Origin: Kitasatospora humi
GTDB taxonomy: Bacteria > Actinomycetota > Actinomycetes > Streptomycetales > Streptomycetaceae
Reading direction: 5' to 3'
Assembly (NCBI RefSeq): GCF_020907985.1
Contig: NZ_JAJJPA010000011.1
Coordinates: forward strand, 62,001-126,000
Length of the DNA: 64,000 nucleotides
The notes under the pieces were generated by a model. That model saw only the letters and a list, made by a program, of their open reading frames with translations. It did no database searches and had not been told where the DNA came from. Made by a program: the position numbers and the translations under genes. Shown here one piece after another: positions 7,331 to 16,477 of the stretch (the first letter of the stretch is position 1; each line of letters begins with the position of its first letter).

Positions 7331-9139
7331 ATGCCCCACCCCGTATCCGCGTCCATCGTCACGCCGCTGAGGATCGGCAATGCCTCCGGCTTCTACGGGG
7401 ACCGGTTCGCCGCCTTCCGGGAGATGCTCACCGGAGGGCAGCTGGACGTGCTCACCGGGGACTACCTGGCTGAGCTCACCATGCTGATCCTGGCCCGGGA
7501 GCGGCTCAGAGACCCCGAACTCGGGTACGCCAAGGGGTTCTTGCGCCAGCTGGAGGAGTGCCTCGGGCTGGCGCACGACCGCGGCGTGCGGATCGTGGTC
7601 AACGCCGGCGGACTCAACCCCGCACAACTGGCCATCAAAATCAGCGAGCTGGCGGCAAGCCAGGGCATCGACCTCAAGGTGGGCCACGTCACCGGTGACG
7701 ATCTGCTGCCCCGGGCCGCCGAGTTCACCGACCCGGCCGGCCTGCTGGCCGCCAACGCCTACCTGGGCGCCTTCGGCATCGCCGACTGCCTGACCGCCGG
7801 CGCCGATCTGGTGGTGACCGGGCGGGTCACCGACGCCGCCCTGGTGGTCGGCCCAGCCGCCGCCCACTTCGGTTGGAGCCGCACCGACTTCGACGCGCTG
7901 GCCGGCGCCGTGGTGGCCGGCCATGTGCTGGAGTGCGGCGCCCAGGCCACCGGTGGCAACTACGCCTTCTTCACCGAGCACGACACCCGCCACCCCGGTT
8001 TCCCGGTGGCGGAGCTGCACGCCGACGGCAGCAGCGTCATCACCAAGCACTCCGGCACCGGCGGAGCGGTCAACGTGGGCACCGTCACCGCCCAACTGCT
8101 GTACGAGACCGGCGGTCCCCGCTATCTGGGCCCCGATGTCACGGCCCGGCTGGACACCGTCCGACTGGAGCAGCAGGGCCCCGACCGGGTCCGGATCAGC
8201 GGGGTGCGCGGCGAGGCGCCACCGGCCACCCTCAAGGTGGGCCTCAATCGGCTCGGCGGGTGGCGCAACGAGGTGGTGTTCGTCCTCACCGGCCTGGACA
8301 TCGAGGCCAAGGCAGCGCTGGTCCGCGACCAGCTGGACCGGGTGCTGGCGGACGGGCCGGCCGAGGTCCGCTGGACGCTGGCCCGCACCGACCAGCCGGA
8401 CGCCGCGACCGAGCAGCAGGCCAGCGCACTGCTCCAGCTGACGGTGCGGGACGCCGACCAGGCCAAGGTGGGCCGTGCGGTCAGTGCGGCCGCCGTGGAA
8501 CTCGGCCTGGCCGGCTATCCCGGGTTCCACCTCACCGCACCGCCCGGACCCGGCGCGCCGTACGGGGTGTTCAGCAGCGCCCTGGTCGGGCAGGAGGCAG
8601 TGGCGCACTGCGCGATCCACCCGGACGGCACCCGGCACCTCATCGCCCCGGCGCCGCTCACCGCCGCACCCGCCCCCGACGAGGCCGCCTCCGCACCCGC
8701 CGCCGCCGAGGCAGCCGCTGCACCCGCCGCCCCCGAAGGCGGACCCGCACCCGCCGCCCCCGAGCCCGCAGCCGCCTCGCTCGAGGCCCTCGCGCCACCC
8801 GCCGGCCCGACCCGCCGCGCCCCGCTCGGCCTGATCGCCGGCGCCCGCAGCGGCGACAAGGGCGGCGACGCCAACCTGGGCGTCTGGGTGCGCAGCGACG
8901 CCGCCTGGCCCTGGCTGGCCGCCACCCTGACGGTCGACCGGCTGCGCCGGCTCCTGCCGGAGATCGCCGAACTGACCATCACCCGCCACCTGCTGCCCAA
9001 CCTGAGGGCCGTGAACTTCGTGATCGAGGGACTACTGGGCGAGGGAGTCGCCGCCCAGGCCCGCTTCGATCCACAGGCCAAGGCCCTGGGGGAGTGGCTG
9101 CGCTCCCGTCACGTCGAGATACCGGAGAGCCTGCTGTGA
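7331..9139 (+). CDS. AtuA-like (DUF1446) protein with fused C-terminal domain
   Basis: The 602-residue product carries the AtuA/DUF1446 core (PLRIGNASGFYGDRFAAF, VNAGGLNPAQLA, TAGADLVVTGRVTDAALVVG, LECGAQATGGNY). An Ala/Pro-rich linker at about 442-494 leads to the second AtuA domain (LIAGARSGDKGGDANLGVWV). In other actinobacteria these two parts may be separate or fused. AtuA is required for acyclic terpene (citronellol/geraniol) breakdown in Pseudomonas, but its chemistry is unsettled. Here it heads an operon with carboxylase subunits, an acyl-CoA dehydrogenase and a CoA ligase, which supports branched acyl-CoA catabolism. Start ATG 7331 is chosen for agreement with the family N-terminus; longer frames upstream look non-coding. 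Confidence 0.8.
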   Translation: MPHPVSASIVTPLRIGNASGFYGDRFAAFREMLTGGQLDVLTGDYLAELTMLILARERLRDPELGYAKGFLRQLEECLGLAHDRGVRIVVNAGGLNPAQLAIKISELAASQGIDLKVGHVTGDDLLPRAAEFTDPAGLLAANAYLGAFGIADCLTAGADLVVTGRVTDAALVVGPAAAHFGWSRTDFDALAGAVVAGHVLECGAQATGGNYAFFTEHDTRHPGFPVAELHADGSSVITKHSGTGGAVNVGTVTAQLLYETGGPRYLGPDVTARLDTVRLEQQGPDRVRISGVRGEAPPATLKVGLNRLGGWRNEVVFVLTGLDIEAKAALVRDQLDRVLADGPAEVRWTLARTDQPDAATEQQASALLQLTVRDADQAKVGRAVSAAAVELGLAGYPGFHLTAPPGPGAPYGVFSSALVGQEAVAHCAIHPDGTRHLIAPAPLTAAPAPDEAASAPAAAEAAAAPAAPEGGPAPAAPEPAAASLEALAPPAGPTRRAPLGLIAGARSGDKGGDANLGVWVRSDAAWPWLAATLTVDRLRRLLPEIAELTITRHLLPNLRAVNFVIEGLLGEGVAAQARFDPQAKALGEWLRSRHVEIPESLL

Positions 9140-9173
9140 TCCAACTGGCGTCCACCGAACGGCTGGTGACCGC

Positions 9174-10772
9174 ATGACCGTGCTGGCCAGCCGGCTCGAT
9201 CCGACCGGGGCGGACTACCACGCCCACCGCACCGCGATGCTCGCCAAGCTCGCCGACCTGGACGCCGAACACGCCAAGGCGCTGGCCGGCGGCGGCCCCA
9301 AGTACGTCGAACGCCACCGGGCGCGCGGCAAGTTGCCGGCCCGGGAGCGGATCGAGCTGCTGCTCGACGAGGACACCCCGTTCCTCGAACTCTCCCCACT
9401 GGCCGCCTGGGGGAGCGAATTCCCGGTCGGCGCCGGCCTGGTGACCGGCATCGGCACGGTGGCCGGTACCGAGTGCGTGATCACCGCCAACGACCCGACG
9501 GTGCGCGGCGGCGCCAGCAACCCCTGGACGCTGCGGAAATCCCTGCGGGCCAATGAGATCGCGTTCAGCAACCGGCTGCCGGTGATCAGCCTGGTGGAGT
9601 CGGGCGGGGCCGATCTGCCCAGCCAGAAGGAGATCTTCATCCCGGGTGGGGCGCTCTTCCGCGACCTCACCCGGCTCTCCGCGGCCGGAATCCCCACCAT
9701 TGCGGTGGTGTTCGGCAACTCCACCGCCGGTGGGGCCTACGTGCCGGGCATGTCCGACCACACCGTGCTGGTCAAGGAGCGGGCCAAGGTCTTCCTCGGC
9801 GGTCCGCCGCTGGTGAAGATGGCCACCGGCGAGGAGAGCGACGACGAGTCGCTGGGCGGGGCCGAGATGCACGCCCGGGTCTCGGGCCTGGCCGACTACT
9901 TCGCGGTGGACGAGCCCGACGCGATCCGCCAGGCCCGCCGGATCGTGCACCGGCTGCACTGGCGCAAGGCCGGGCCGGACCTCGACCCGACCGCCGCCCC
10001 GCCGCGCTACGACGAGGAGGAGCTGCTCGGCATCGTCCCCGGGGACCTCAAGGTGCCCTTCGATCCGCGCGAGGTGATCGCCCGGATCGTGGACGACTCG
10101 GACTTCGACGAGTTCAAGCCGCGCTACGGCGGCAGCCTGGCCACCGGCTGGGCCACCCTGTTCGGCCACCCCGTCGGAATCCTGGCCAACGCGCAGGGCG
10201 TGCTGTTCAGCGAGGAGTCGCAGAAAGCCGCGCAGTTCATCCAGTTGGCCAACCAGCGGGACATACCGCTGGTCTTCCTGCACAACACCACCGGCTACAT
10301 GGTCGGCAAGGAGTACGAGCAGGGCGGCATCATCAAGCACGGTGCGATGATGATCAATGCGGTCTCCAACAGCACCGTCCCGCATCTGTCGGTGCTGATC
10401 GGCTCCTCCTACGGGGCCGGGCACTACGGGATGTGCGGGCGGGCCTTCGAACCGCGGTTCCTGTTCGCCTGGCCCAGTGCCAAGTCGGCGGTGATGGGCC
10501 CGCAGCAACTCGCCGGCGTGCTCTCGATCGTGGCCCGCCAGTCGGCCGCCGCCAAGGGCCGGTCATACGACGAGGAGGCCGACGCGGCGATCCGCGCGGC
10601 GGTGGAGCAGCAGATCGAGGCCGAGTCGCTGCCCGCCTTCCTCTCCGGGCGGCTCTACGACGACGGAGTGATCGATCCGCGCGACACCCGGACCGTACTG
10701 GGCCTGTCCCTCTCGGCGATCCACAGCGCACCCGTCCAAGGGGCGCGCGGCTACGGCGTTTTCCGAATGTGA
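9174..10772 (+). CDS. Acyl-CoA carboxylase carboxyltransferase (beta) subunit
   Basis: 532 residues, the usual length for methylcrotonyl/geranyl-CoA carboxylase beta subunits. Landmarks are RARGKLPARERIELLLDEDT near the N-terminus, the carboxyltransferase oxyanion-hole regions (SGGADLPSQ and GNSTAGGAYVPGM), and FLHNTTGYMVG and SSYGAGHYGMCGRAF in the C-terminal half. It transfers CO2 from carboxybiotin on the alpha subunit (next gene, 23 bases downstream) to the gamma carbon of an enoyl-CoA. The AtuA neighbour suggests a geranyl-CoA- or methylcrotonyl-CoA-type substrate, but substrate choice cannot be read from the sequence alone. Confidence 0.88.
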   Translation: MTVLASRLDPTGADYHAHRTAMLAKLADLDAEHAKALAGGGPKYVERHRARGKLPARERIELLLDEDTPFLELSPLAAWGSEFPVGAGLVTGIGTVAGTECVITANDPTVRGGASNPWTLRKSLRANEIAFSNRLPVISLVESGGADLPSQKEIFIPGGALFRDLTRLSAAGIPTIAVVFGNSTAGGAYVPGMSDHTVLVKERAKVFLGGPPLVKMATGEESDDESLGGAEMHARVSGLADYFAVDEPDAIRQARRIVHRLHWRKAGPDLDPTAAPPRYDEEELLGIVPGDLKVPFDPREVIARIVDDSDFDEFKPRYGGSLATGWATLFGHPVGILANAQGVLFSEESQKAAQFIQLANQRDIPLVFLHNTTGYMVGKEYEQGGIIKHGAMMINAVSNSTVPHLSVLIGSSYGAGHYGMCGRAFEPRFLFAWPSAKSAVMGPQQLAGVLSIVARQSAAAKGRSYDEEADAAIRAAVEQQIEAESLPAFLSGRLYDDGVIDPRDTRTVLGLSLSAIHSAPVQGARGYGVFRM

Positions 10773-10795
10773 CCGATGTGAAGGGCCGTCAGATC

Positions 10796-12709
10796 ATGAT
10801 CTCCAGCTTGTTGGTCGCCAATCGGGGCGAGATCGCCCGGCGGATCTTCCGCACCTGCCGCGACCTCGGCATCGCCACCATCGCCGTGTACTCCGACCCG
10901 GACGCCGACGCCCCGCACGTCCGCGAGGCCGACAGCGCCGTCCGGCTGCCCGGGGCAGCGCCCGGTGACACCTACCTGCGGGCCGATCTGCTGGTGGCGG
11001 CGGCGCTCGCGGCCGACGCCGACGCCGTGCATCCCGGCTACGGATTCCTCTCCGAGGACCCGGAGTTCGCCCGCGCCGTCATGGCGGCCGGCCTGACCTG
11101 GGTCGGGCCGAGCCCCGAGGCGATCGCCGCGATGGGCTCCAAGACCGCGGCCAAACGGCTGATGGCGGCCGCCGGCGTACCGGTGCTGGCACCCGTCGAA
11201 CCGGCCGCCGCCACCGAGGCCGACCTGCCGCTACTGGTCAAGGCGGCCGGCGGCGGCGGCGGTCGCGGCATGCGGATCGTCAGCGAACTGGCGGATCTAA
11301 ATGATCAGTTGGCGATGGCCCGGGCCGAGGCCGCCGCAGCCTTCGGGAACGGCGAGGTCTTCCTGGAGCCCTACCTGCCGACCGGGCGCCACGTCGAGGT
11401 GCAGCTGCTGGCCGACGCCCATGGCACCGTCTGGGCGCTCGGCGAGCGCGACTGCTCGCTGCAGCGGCGGCACCAGAAGGTGATCGAGGAGACCCCGGCT
11501 CCCGGCCTGGACGCCGAGCTGCGCGCCGAGATGGCCGCCGCCGCCACCACCGCCGCCCGGGCGATCGGCTACACCGGCGCCGGGACCGCCGAGTTCCTGC
11601 TGGCCCCCGACGGCCGGTTCTTCTTCCTGGAGATGAACACCCGGCTCCAGGTCGAGCACCCGGTCACCGAGGCGGTCACCGGAGTCGACCTGGTCGCCCT
11701 CCAGCTCGCGGTCGCCGAGGGCGAACCACTGCCCGGGCGGGCCCCCGAGCCGCACGGCCACGCCATCGAGGCCCGCCTCTACGCCGAGGACCCGGCGGCC
11801 GGCTGGCAGCCGCAGAGCGGTGTCCTGCACCGCTTCGACCTGCCGGCCGGCGACGGGCTCCGGGTGGACTCCGGCGTGGCGGCCGGCAGCACGGTCAGCA
11901 TCCACTACGACCCGATGCTCGCCAAGGTGATCGCCTGGGCCCCGACCCGGGCCGCCGCCGCCCGCAAGCTCGCCGGAGCACTGGCCCGGGCCCGGATCCA
12001 CGGGCCGCGCACCAACCGCGACCTGCTGGTCCGGGCGCTGCGCCACCCCGCCTTCCTGGCCGGTCGGGTGGACACCGCCTTCCTCGCCGAACACGCGGCC
12101 GACCTGCTGCCGGCCGCCGACAAGGGGGCCCTGCCGCTGGCCGCGCTGGCCGCCGCGCTGGCCGACGCCGCCGGTCGCCGCGGCGCGCTGCCCAGCGGTT
12201 GGCGGAACCTGCCCTCGCAGCCCCAGGTCAAGCGCTACCGCGCGTATGACGGCGAGGAGTTGACGGCCCGCTACCGGATCACCCGGGCCGGCCTGCAGGC
12301 CGAGGACCACCCGGGCGTGCGCCTGCTGGCAGCCGCGCCGGACCGGGTCGTGCTGGAGCTGGACGGCGTCAGCCGCACCATCGAGGTGGCCGTCCACGGC
12401 ACCGAGGTGTACCTGGACACCCAGGACCGCTCGCTGGTGCTGACCGCGCTGCCACGCTTCCCGGAACCGGTGGACCAGCAGCTGCCCGGCGCCCTGCTGG
12501 CGCCGATGCCGGGGACCGTGATCCGCCTCGGTGCCGCCGCCGGCGAGCGGGTGACGGCAGGCCAACCGCTGCTCTGGCTGGAGGCCATGAAGATGGAGCA
12601 CCAGGTGGTGGCACCGGTCGACGGCCTGCTCACCGAACTGCGGGCCGCCCGCGGCCAACAGGTCGAACCCGGCGCCCTGCTGGCCGTGGTGGCCCCAGCG
12701 GAGTCGTAA
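10796..12709 (+). CDS. Acyl-CoA carboxylase biotin carboxylase/BCCP (alpha) subunit
   Basis: 637 residues from ATG 10796. It has the biotin carboxylase N-domain (LLVANRGEIARRIFRTCRDLG), the ATP-grasp glycine loop (KAAGGGGGRGMRIV near residue 150), the metal-binding FFLEMNTRLQVEHPVTE segment, and a C-terminal biotinyl domain with EAMKMEH, where Lys599 is the biotinylation site. It carboxylates its own biotin with ATP and bicarbonate for the beta subunit encoded just upstream. The start is fixed by the conserved MISSLLVANRGEIA; frames reaching further upstream overlap the beta-subunit gene and are shadows. Confidence 0.92.
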   Translation: MISSLLVANRGEIARRIFRTCRDLGIATIAVYSDPDADAPHVREADSAVRLPGAAPGDTYLRADLLVAAALAADADAVHPGYGFLSEDPEFARAVMAAGLTWVGPSPEAIAAMGSKTAAKRLMAAAGVPVLAPVEPAAATEADLPLLVKAAGGGGGRGMRIVSELADLNDQLAMARAEAAAAFGNGEVFLEPYLPTGRHVEVQLLADAHGTVWALGERDCSLQRRHQKVIEETPAPGLDAELRAEMAAAATTAARAIGYTGAGTAEFLLAPDGRFFFLEMNTRLQVEHPVTEAVTGVDLVALQLAVAEGEPLPGRAPEPHGHAIEARLYAEDPAAGWQPQSGVLHRFDLPAGDGLRVDSGVAAGSTVSIHYDPMLAKVIAWAPTRAAAARKLAGALARARIHGPRTNRDLLVRALRHPAFLAGRVDTAFLAEHAADLLPAADKGALPLAALAAALADAAGRRGALPSGWRNLPSQPQVKRYRAYDGEELTARYRITRAGLQAEDHPGVRLLAAAPDRVVLELDGVSRTIEVAVHGTEVYLDTQDRSLVLTALPRFPEPVDQQLPGALLAPMPGTVIRLGAAAGERVTAGQPLLWLEAMKMEHQVVAPVDGLLTELRAARGQQVEPGALLAVVAPAES

Positions 12710-12779
12710 CCGTCGCCGTCGAGCCCGAGTTGGACCACGTGAGCCACAACGAACCGCCGACCGAACAGGAGAGCCTGCG

Positions 12780-13952
12780 ATGACCAGCACCGAGAGCCCG
12801 CTCATCGAAACGCCCGAACGGATCGCGCTGCGCAAGGCGGTCGGCGATCTGGGCCGCCGCTTCGGCGCGAGCTACTTCCAGGCCAAGGCCCGCGCCGGCG
12901 AGCAGACCGACGAACTCTGGCGCGAGGCCGGCAAGCTGGGCTTCCTCGGCGTCAACCTGCCCGAGGAGTACGGCGGCGGTGGTGCCGGTGTCTACGAACT
13001 GTCCATCGTGCTGGAGGAGTTGGGAACGGTGGGGTGTCCGCTGCTGATGCTGGTGGTCACGCCGGCGATCTGCGGCACCATCCTCGCGCGGTTCGGCACC
13101 GATGAGCAGAAGCGCAGCTGGCTGCCCTCGCTGGCCGACGGCAGCCGCCGGATGGCCTTCGCCATCACCGAGCCCGACGCCGGCTCCAACTCGCACCGGC
13201 TCAGCACCGTGGCCCACCGGGACGGTGAGGACTGGGTGCTGAACGGGCGCAAGGTGTTCATCTCCGGCCTCGACGGCGCCGACGCGGTGCTGGTGGTGGG
13301 CCGTACCGCGGACGCCCGCACCGGCAAGCTCAAGCCGGCCCTTTTCATCACGCCGCTGGACGCCCCCGGCTTCGAGTACCGGCCGATCCCGATGGAACTC
13401 GTCTCGCCCGAACGCCAGTTCCAGGTGTTCCTGGACGATGTCCGGCTGCCCGCCGACGCGTTGGTGGGCGATGAGAACGCCGGCCTGCTGCAGCTCTTCG
13501 CCGGCCTCAACCCGGAGCGGATCATGACTGCGGCGTTCTCCCTCGGGGTGGCCCGGCAGGCGCTCGACACCGCCGTGGAGTACGCCAAGACCCGCACCGT
13601 CTGGGACGCCCCGATCGGCGCCCACCAGGGCCTGGCCCACCCACTCGCGCAGTGCCACATCGAGGTCGAGCTGGCCCGGCTGATGATGCGCAAGGCCGCC
13701 CACCTCTATGACGCGGGCGACGACCTGGCCGCCGGCGAGGCCGCCAACATGGCCAAGTACGCCTCCGGCGAGGCCGCCGCCCGGGCCGTGGACCAGGCCG
13801 TGCAGACCCTGGGAGGCAACGGCCTCACCCAGGAGTACGGACTGGCCGCCCTGTTGAGCGCCACCCGGGTCGGCCGGGTGGCCCCGGTGAGCCGCGAGAT
13901 GATCCTCAACTACGTCGCCCAGCACTCCCTCGGCCTGCCCCGCTCCTACTGA
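12780..13952 (+). CDS. Acyl-CoA dehydrogenase
   Basis: A 390-residue flavoprotein of the acyl-CoA dehydrogenase family, with LWREAGKLGFLGVNLPEEYGG, the FAD/substrate loop AFAITEPDAGSN, INGRK-like VLNGRKVFISG, and the C-terminal QTLGGNGLTQEYG helix. It introduces an alpha,beta double bond into an acyl-CoA using FAD. In the operon it would act before the biotin-dependent carboxylase, in the logic of isovaleryl-CoA or citronellyl-CoA breakdown. An AGGAGAG ribosome-binding site stands 6 bases before the ATG. A 9-bp inverted repeat overlaps its stop codon. Confidence 0.9.
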   Translation: MTSTESPLIETPERIALRKAVGDLGRRFGASYFQAKARAGEQTDELWREAGKLGFLGVNLPEEYGGGGAGVYELSIVLEELGTVGCPLLMLVVTPAICGTILARFGTDEQKRSWLPSLADGSRRMAFAITEPDAGSNSHRLSTVAHRDGEDWVLNGRKVFISGLDGADAVLVVGRTADARTGKLKPALFITPLDAPGFEYRPIPMELVSPERQFQVFLDDVRLPADALVGDENAGLLQLFAGLNPERIMTAAFSLGVARQALDTAVEYAKTRTVWDAPIGAHQGLAHPLAQCHIEVELARLMMRKAAHLYDAGDDLAAGEAANMAKYASGEAAARAVDQAVQTLGGNGLTQEYGLAALLSATRVGRVAPVSREMILNYVAQHSLGLPRSY

Positions 13953-13982
13953 GAGCGCGGTACTGAGAAGCCCCGCTCTCAG
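13949..13982. terminator. Hairpin overlapping the acyl-CoA dehydrogenase stop
   Basis: CTGAGAGCG (13949-13957) and CGCTCTCAG (13974-13982) are perfect inverse complements around a 16-base loop. No T-run follows. It may terminate part of the transcription before the ligase gene. Confidence 0.45.
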
Positions 13983-14002
13983 CGAGGGTGAAAGCGCGTG
14001 TG

Positions 14003-14042
14003 GGCGCCGATCACCGGGGTAGCACCTTCGGCAATCGGCGCC
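14003..14042. promoter_or_regulatory. Inverted repeat upstream of the acyl-CoA ligase
   Basis: GGCGCCGAT (14003-14011) and ATCGGCGCC (14034-14042) form a 9-bp inverted repeat with a 22-base spacer, 45 bases before the ligase start. It could be an operator for the operon's TetR regulator or an attenuator hairpin; the sequence does not decide. Confidence 0.35.
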
Positions 14043-14087
14043 ACCGCGGTGCGCGTCGGATCCTCATACCCAGTAGCAGGAGTGGCG

Positions 14088-15665
14088 ATGGCTTTCCGCA
14101 GCGAATTTCCCGATGTGCCCCTGGTCGAACTGCCGCTCCACGAGGCCGTACTGGGCGGCGCCGACCGGTTCGGTGACACGCCCGCGCTGATCGACGGCGT
14201 CACCGGCGAGAGCCTGAGCTACGCCCAACTGGTCGACGCCGTCGAGCGGGTGGCGTCCGGGCTGGCCGCGGCCGGAGTCGCCGCAGGGGATGTCGTGGCG
14301 CTGCACAGCCCCAACTCGATCGCCTACCCGGTCGCGGTCTACGCCGTCAGCCGGGTCGGTGCCGTGCTCACCACCGTCTCCTCACTGGCCACCCCCGGCG
14401 AGCTGGCCGACCAGCTGCGGGACAGCCGGGCGCGCTGGATCATCACGGCCGAGGTGCTGCTGCCGGTCTCGCTGGCCGCCACCGCCGACGGCGGCCCCGT
14501 GGTGCGCGAGATCCTCCTGCTCGACCTGGCCGCCGGTGCGCCCGGGGCCGGCCACCGCACCCTGGGGGACCTGCCCGCCACCACCCCCGCCCCGGTGCCG
14601 GTCATCGACCCGGCCACCGACCTGGCCGCGCTGCCCTACTCCAGCGGCACCACCGGCCTGCCCAAGGGGGTGATGCTCACCCACCAGTCGATCGCCACCA
14701 ACCTCAACCAGGTGGACGCGGTGCGCCCGGGCCGCCCCGGCGAGCGGCTGCTGGCGATCCTGCCCTACTTCCACATCTACGGCCTGACGATGCTGATGCA
14801 CCGCCCGTTGCGGAGCGGTGCGACCGTGATCGTGCTGCCGCGGTTCGACCTGGAGCAGTTCCTGACCGCGATCCAGCAGTACCGGGTGGAGGGCCTGCTG
14901 GTGGCGCCGCCGGTGGTGCTGGCGCTGGCCAAGCACCCGCTGGTCGACCGGTTCGACCTCACCTCACTGCGCTACGTGCTCAGCGCCGCCGCCCCGCTGG
15001 ACGCCGAGCTGGCCGCCGTCGCCGCGGCCCGGTTGAAGCTCCCCGCCATCCACCAGGGCTACGGCATGACCGAGCTGTCACCCGCCAGCCACGTCGACCT
15101 GCTCGACGACCCGCAGCGGTCGCCCGGCGGTGTCGGCAAACTGATCGCCGGCACCGAGCTGCGGGTGATCAGCACCGACGGCCTGGAGACCGACGCCGGC
15201 GTCGGGGTGCCCGGCGAGATCCTGATCCGCGGACCGCAGGTGATGAAGGGTTACCTCGGCCGGCCCGGCGACACCTCCGCGATGATCGACGCGGACGGCT
15301 GGCTGCACACCGGCGACATCGGCTACCAGGACGAGAACGGCTATCTGCATGTCATCGATCGAGTGAAGGAACTGATCAAGTACAAGGGCTACCAGGTGGC
15401 CCCGGCCGAGCTGGAGGCCCTGCTGCTGACCCACCCGCAGATCGTGGACGCCGCCGTGGTCGGCGTCACCGACGCGGAGGGCACCGAACGGCCCAAGGCC
15501 TTCGTGGTGCGGGCGGCGGACAGCGGCCTGACCGAGGCCGAGGTGATGGCCTACGTGGCCGACCGGGTCGCCCCGTACAAGAAGGTCCGTTTCGTCGACT
15601 TCCTGAGCGCGGTGCCCAAGTCCGCCAGCGGCAAGATCCTCCGCCGTGAGCTGCGCGGGCGCTGA
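14088..15665 (+). CDS. Acyl-CoA synthetase of the 4-coumarate:CoA ligase family
   Basis: 525 residues of the ANL superfamily. The AMP-binding P-loop is LPYSSGTTGLPKGVMLTH near residue 182, the A5 motif is GYGMTELSP, and the hinge and catalytic Lys regions are DGWLHTGDIGYQDENGYLHVIDRVKELIKYKGYQVAP and KSASGKILRRELR at the C-terminus. It activates a carboxylic acid to its CoA thioester through an acyl-adenylate, and would supply the substrate of the operon. The ATG at 14088 follows an AGGAG element; the in-frame ATG-equivalent 30 codons upstream overlaps the hairpin region and lacks a ribosome-binding site. Confidence 0.87.
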   Translation: MAFRSEFPDVPLVELPLHEAVLGGADRFGDTPALIDGVTGESLSYAQLVDAVERVASGLAAAGVAAGDVVALHSPNSIAYPVAVYAVSRVGAVLTTVSSLATPGELADQLRDSRARWIITAEVLLPVSLAATADGGPVVREILLLDLAAGAPGAGHRTLGDLPATTPAPVPVIDPATDLAALPYSSGTTGLPKGVMLTHQSIATNLNQVDAVRPGRPGERLLAILPYFHIYGLTMLMHRPLRSGATVIVLPRFDLEQFLTAIQQYRVEGLLVAPPVVLALAKHPLVDRFDLTSLRYVLSAAAPLDAELAAVAAARLKLPAIHQGYGMTELSPASHVDLLDDPQRSPGGVGKLIAGTELRVISTDGLETDAGVGVPGEILIRGPQVMKGYLGRPGDTSAMIDADGWLHTGDIGYQDENGYLHVIDRVKELIKYKGYQVAPAELEALLLTHPQIVDAAVVGVTDAEGTERPKAFVVRAADSGLTEAEVMAYVADRVAPYKKVRFVDFLSAVPKSASGKILRRELRGR

Positions 15666-15761
15666 CCGCCCCGAGGCGCTCCCCGGCCACCGTCTGCAAG
15701 GATGCGGTGGCCGGGCCCCGATACCCGTGCCGCCGTTGGACCACCGAAGGACCGCACCGTC

Positions 15762-16388
15762 ATGAGCACCGCAGCCCGCATCCCGCAGCAGGACCGCAGC
15801 CGAGCCACCCGCCGGCGGCTCCTGGAGGCCGCCGTCGACTGCCTGGCCGAGCTCGGCTGGAACGGCAGCACGGTCACCGTGGTCGCCGAACGCGCCGGCG
15901 TCACCAGGGGTGCCGCGCAGCACCACTTCCCGACCCGGGAGGACCTCTTCACCGCCGCCGTGGAGCACGTGGCGGCCGAGCGGCTGGCCGCCCTGCGCGC
16001 CGACACCGGGGAGCTGCCGCCCCCCGGCCCGGCCCGCACCGAGGCCGTGGTGGACATGGTGATCCGCCTCTACACCGGCCCGCTGTTCCGCGCCGCCCTG
16101 CACCTGTGGGTGGCCGCCGCCACCGAGGAGCCGCTGCGGGCACGGATCGTCGCCCTGGAGAACCGGGTCGGTCGCGAGTCGCACCGCGCCGCCCTCGAGT
16201 TCCTCGGCCTCGACGAGCGCACCCCGGGCGTCCGCGAGACCGTGCAGGCCACCCTCGACCTGGCGCGCGGCCTGGGCCTGGCCAACCTGCTCACCGACGA
16301 CTCCCTGCGCCGCTCCGGGGTGGTCCGGCAGTGGTCGGCGATGCTCCAGGCCGCGGTGGACGCCGCCGTACCGGCGCGGGAGAACTGA
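15762..16388 (+). CDS. TetR-family regulator of the acyl-CoA operon
   Basis: 208 residues. The N-terminal helix-turn-helix is RRRLLEAAVDCLAELGWNGSTVTVVAERAGVTRGAAQHHFPTRE, typical of TetR, followed by a helical ligand-binding domain. It lies 96 bases after the ligase gene in the same direction, so it probably senses an acyl-CoA intermediate and represses the catabolic operon. No direct operator evidence was found beyond the inverted repeat at 14003-14042. Confidence 0.85.
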   Translation: MSTAARIPQQDRSRATRRRLLEAAVDCLAELGWNGSTVTVVAERAGVTRGAAQHHFPTREDLFTAAVEHVAAERLAALRADTGELPPPGPARTEAVVDMVIRLYTGPLFRAALHLWVAAATEEPLRARIVALENRVGRESHRAALEFLGLDERTPGVRETVQATLDLARGLGLANLLTDDSLRRSGVVRQWSAMLQAAVDAAVPAREN

Positions 16389-16477
16389 CCGGAGGTCACC
16401 ACCGGTCGCCGCCGTGCGGATCAGCAGGCAACCTGGAACCGAGCCGACAAAGCCGAGCCGCCGGGTGGTTGCCGCCG

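Noticed and set aside
7289..8989. Minus-strand frame opposite the AtuA-like gene
   Set aside because: Low-complexity GGG/GCGG repeats arise from the Ala/Pro linker read backwards.
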